Source: Micrococcales bacterium (GTDB lineage: Bacteria > Actinomycetota > Actinomycetes > Actinomycetales > Dermatophilaceae). Taken from it: a stretch of 6,761 nt of DNA. The notes under the pieces are model-generated. The model worked only from the letters and a program-made list of their open reading frames with translations, did not search any database and was not told the DNA's origin. Both the position numbers and the translations under genes were made by a program. Location: NCBI GenBank assembly GCA_030452775.1, contig JAKDLQ010000122.1, forward strand, positions 1 to 6,761, written 5' to 3'. Shown piece by piece: positions 5,988 through 6,761 of this stretch (positions within the stretch are counted from its first letter, which is position 1; each line of letters begins with the position of its first letter).

Positions 5988-6761
5988 CTACGAAGTCGAG
6001 GACCCGAAGCGGGGAGCCTGCTTGGCGAGAAAGGCGCGGACTCCCTCGGCGAAGTCGCTGCTGCCGTAGGCGCGTTCGAGCCTGGCGTCGTCGGCGACCG
6101 GGTCATAGCCCGGTATGCCGTCGCGAAGCTGCTCCTTGGTCAGCGCAATCGTGAGCGGGGCCGCCTTGGTGATACCGGCGACGATTCCCCACACCTCCGC
6201 CTCCAGGGCATCTGCGTCGACGAGGGAGACAACCGCTCCGGCAGACCGGGCCCGCTCGGCGTCGACCAGCCGCGAGGCAAGGAGCATCTCTCGCGTCAGC
6301 GCATCGCCGAAGACAGCCGTGCAGCGCAGCACGATCGGCGCAGACAGGACATTTCCCAGGGTGCGGGCGATGGGGTATCCGAACCGGGCGGTCCTCGAGG
6401 CGACGCGTAGGTCGCAGGCACAGGCGACCGCAAGTCCGCCCCCGACGCAGATCCCGTCGACCGCAGCGATCGTCACCTGTGGCAGGTCGGTGAGCGCCCC
6501 GAGAACCTCGCGGATCCTGGCCTCGTACCGGACGCCGTCCGCGCCCGAGGTGAAGCCGACGAAGGAGGAGATGTCGTTGCCGGCGGCGAAGGCGCGTCCG
6601 CCGGCGCCGGTAAGCACCACGGCCCGGACGGACCGATCCCGGGAGACCTCGTCGCACAGGCCGACGAGCCCGGCATACATGGCATCGGTGAAGGCGTTGT
6701 GCTTGCCGGGCCGGTTGAAGCTGATCTCGACGGCACCTGGCGCGGCCCGGACGAGCAGCTC
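5988..6761 (-). CDS. Enoyl-CoA hydratase/isomerase (crotonase) family protein, partial at the right edge
   Basis: Crotonase-fold protein acting on an acyl-CoA thioester; 257 residues are in the window and only the first few are missing, since the first visible ones (VEISFNRPGKHNAF, 11-24) match the usual N-terminal strand and its NRP motif. The frame stays open to the edge, so the ATG at 6680 is internal and not the start. Seen: FAAGNDISSF at 58-67 and DGICVGGGLA at 102-111, which form the oxyanion hole and CoA site; FGYPIARTLGNVLS at 127-140; and EMLLASRLVDA at 158-168. Aligned without gaps to rat mitochondrial hydratase from memory, the catalytic Glu144 and Glu164 correspond here to Ala111 and Ile131. 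Hydration by the classical mechanism is therefore unlikely; the reaction is unknown. It lies just upstream of the LigD-type gene in what looks like one operon. Confidence 0.85.
   Translation of the reverse strand, partial: ELLVRAAPGAVEISFNRPGKHNAFTDAMYAGLVGLCDEVSRDRSVRAVVLTGAGGRAFAAGNDISSFVGFTSGADGVRYEARIREVLGALTDLPQVTIAAVDGICVGGGLAVACACDLRVASRTARFGYPIARTLGNVLSAPIVLRCTAVFGDALTREMLLASRLVDAERARSAGAVVSLVDADALEAEVWGIVAGITKAAPLTIALTKEQLRDGIPGYDPVADDARLERAYGSSDFAEGVRAFLAKQAPRFGSSTS

Noticed and set aside
5988..6680. ATG 6680 as the start of the crotonase gene
   Set aside because: The 27 codons before it encode the conserved N-terminal strand with the NRP motif, so the gene continues past the right edge.

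Overview
The window is very GC-rich, with densely packed genes, GTG as well as ATG starts, and protein families typical of high-GC Actinomycetota. The genus cannot be named from the sequence alone. It carries six protein-coding genes, two of them cut by the window edges. I see no rRNA, tRNA, CRISPR array, insertion sequence or phage gene.

Left part (1-1080): a chorismate-binding enzyme of the PabB type (folate precursor synthesis) on the minus strand, running off the left edge. Its GTG start at 998 is fixed by an in-frame stop just upstream. It diverges from a plus-strand gene across a 76-base gap. Two actinobacterial-type -10 boxes, one per strand, share a TA step in that gap, and the plus-strand one is placed for a leaderless mRNA.

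Middle (1075-2922): a 615-residue protein of no known function. It has a Vps62-like (DUF946-like) domain, a coiled coil, and four C-terminal membrane helices. It is the least described gene here. It converges on an ABC exporter pair, and the 133-base convergent gap holds hairpins that could end transcription from both sides.

Right part (3056-6761, all minus strand): read in the direction of transcription, a crotonase-family protein cut by the right edge is followed after 9 bases by a stand-alone LigD-type primase/polymerase domain protein. After a 131-base gap with a strong GC hairpin comes a DrrA-type ABC ATPase overlapping its DrrB-type permease by 4 bases. The ATPase and permease should form one drug or lipid exporter. 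The crotonase and LigD-type polymerase are probably co-transcribed although their functions are not obviously linked.

I see no complete new defence or mobile system. The most interesting points are the Vps62-like membrane protein, a crotonase lacking both classical catalytic glutamates, the orphan LigD polymerase domain, and the overlapping divergent -10 elements.
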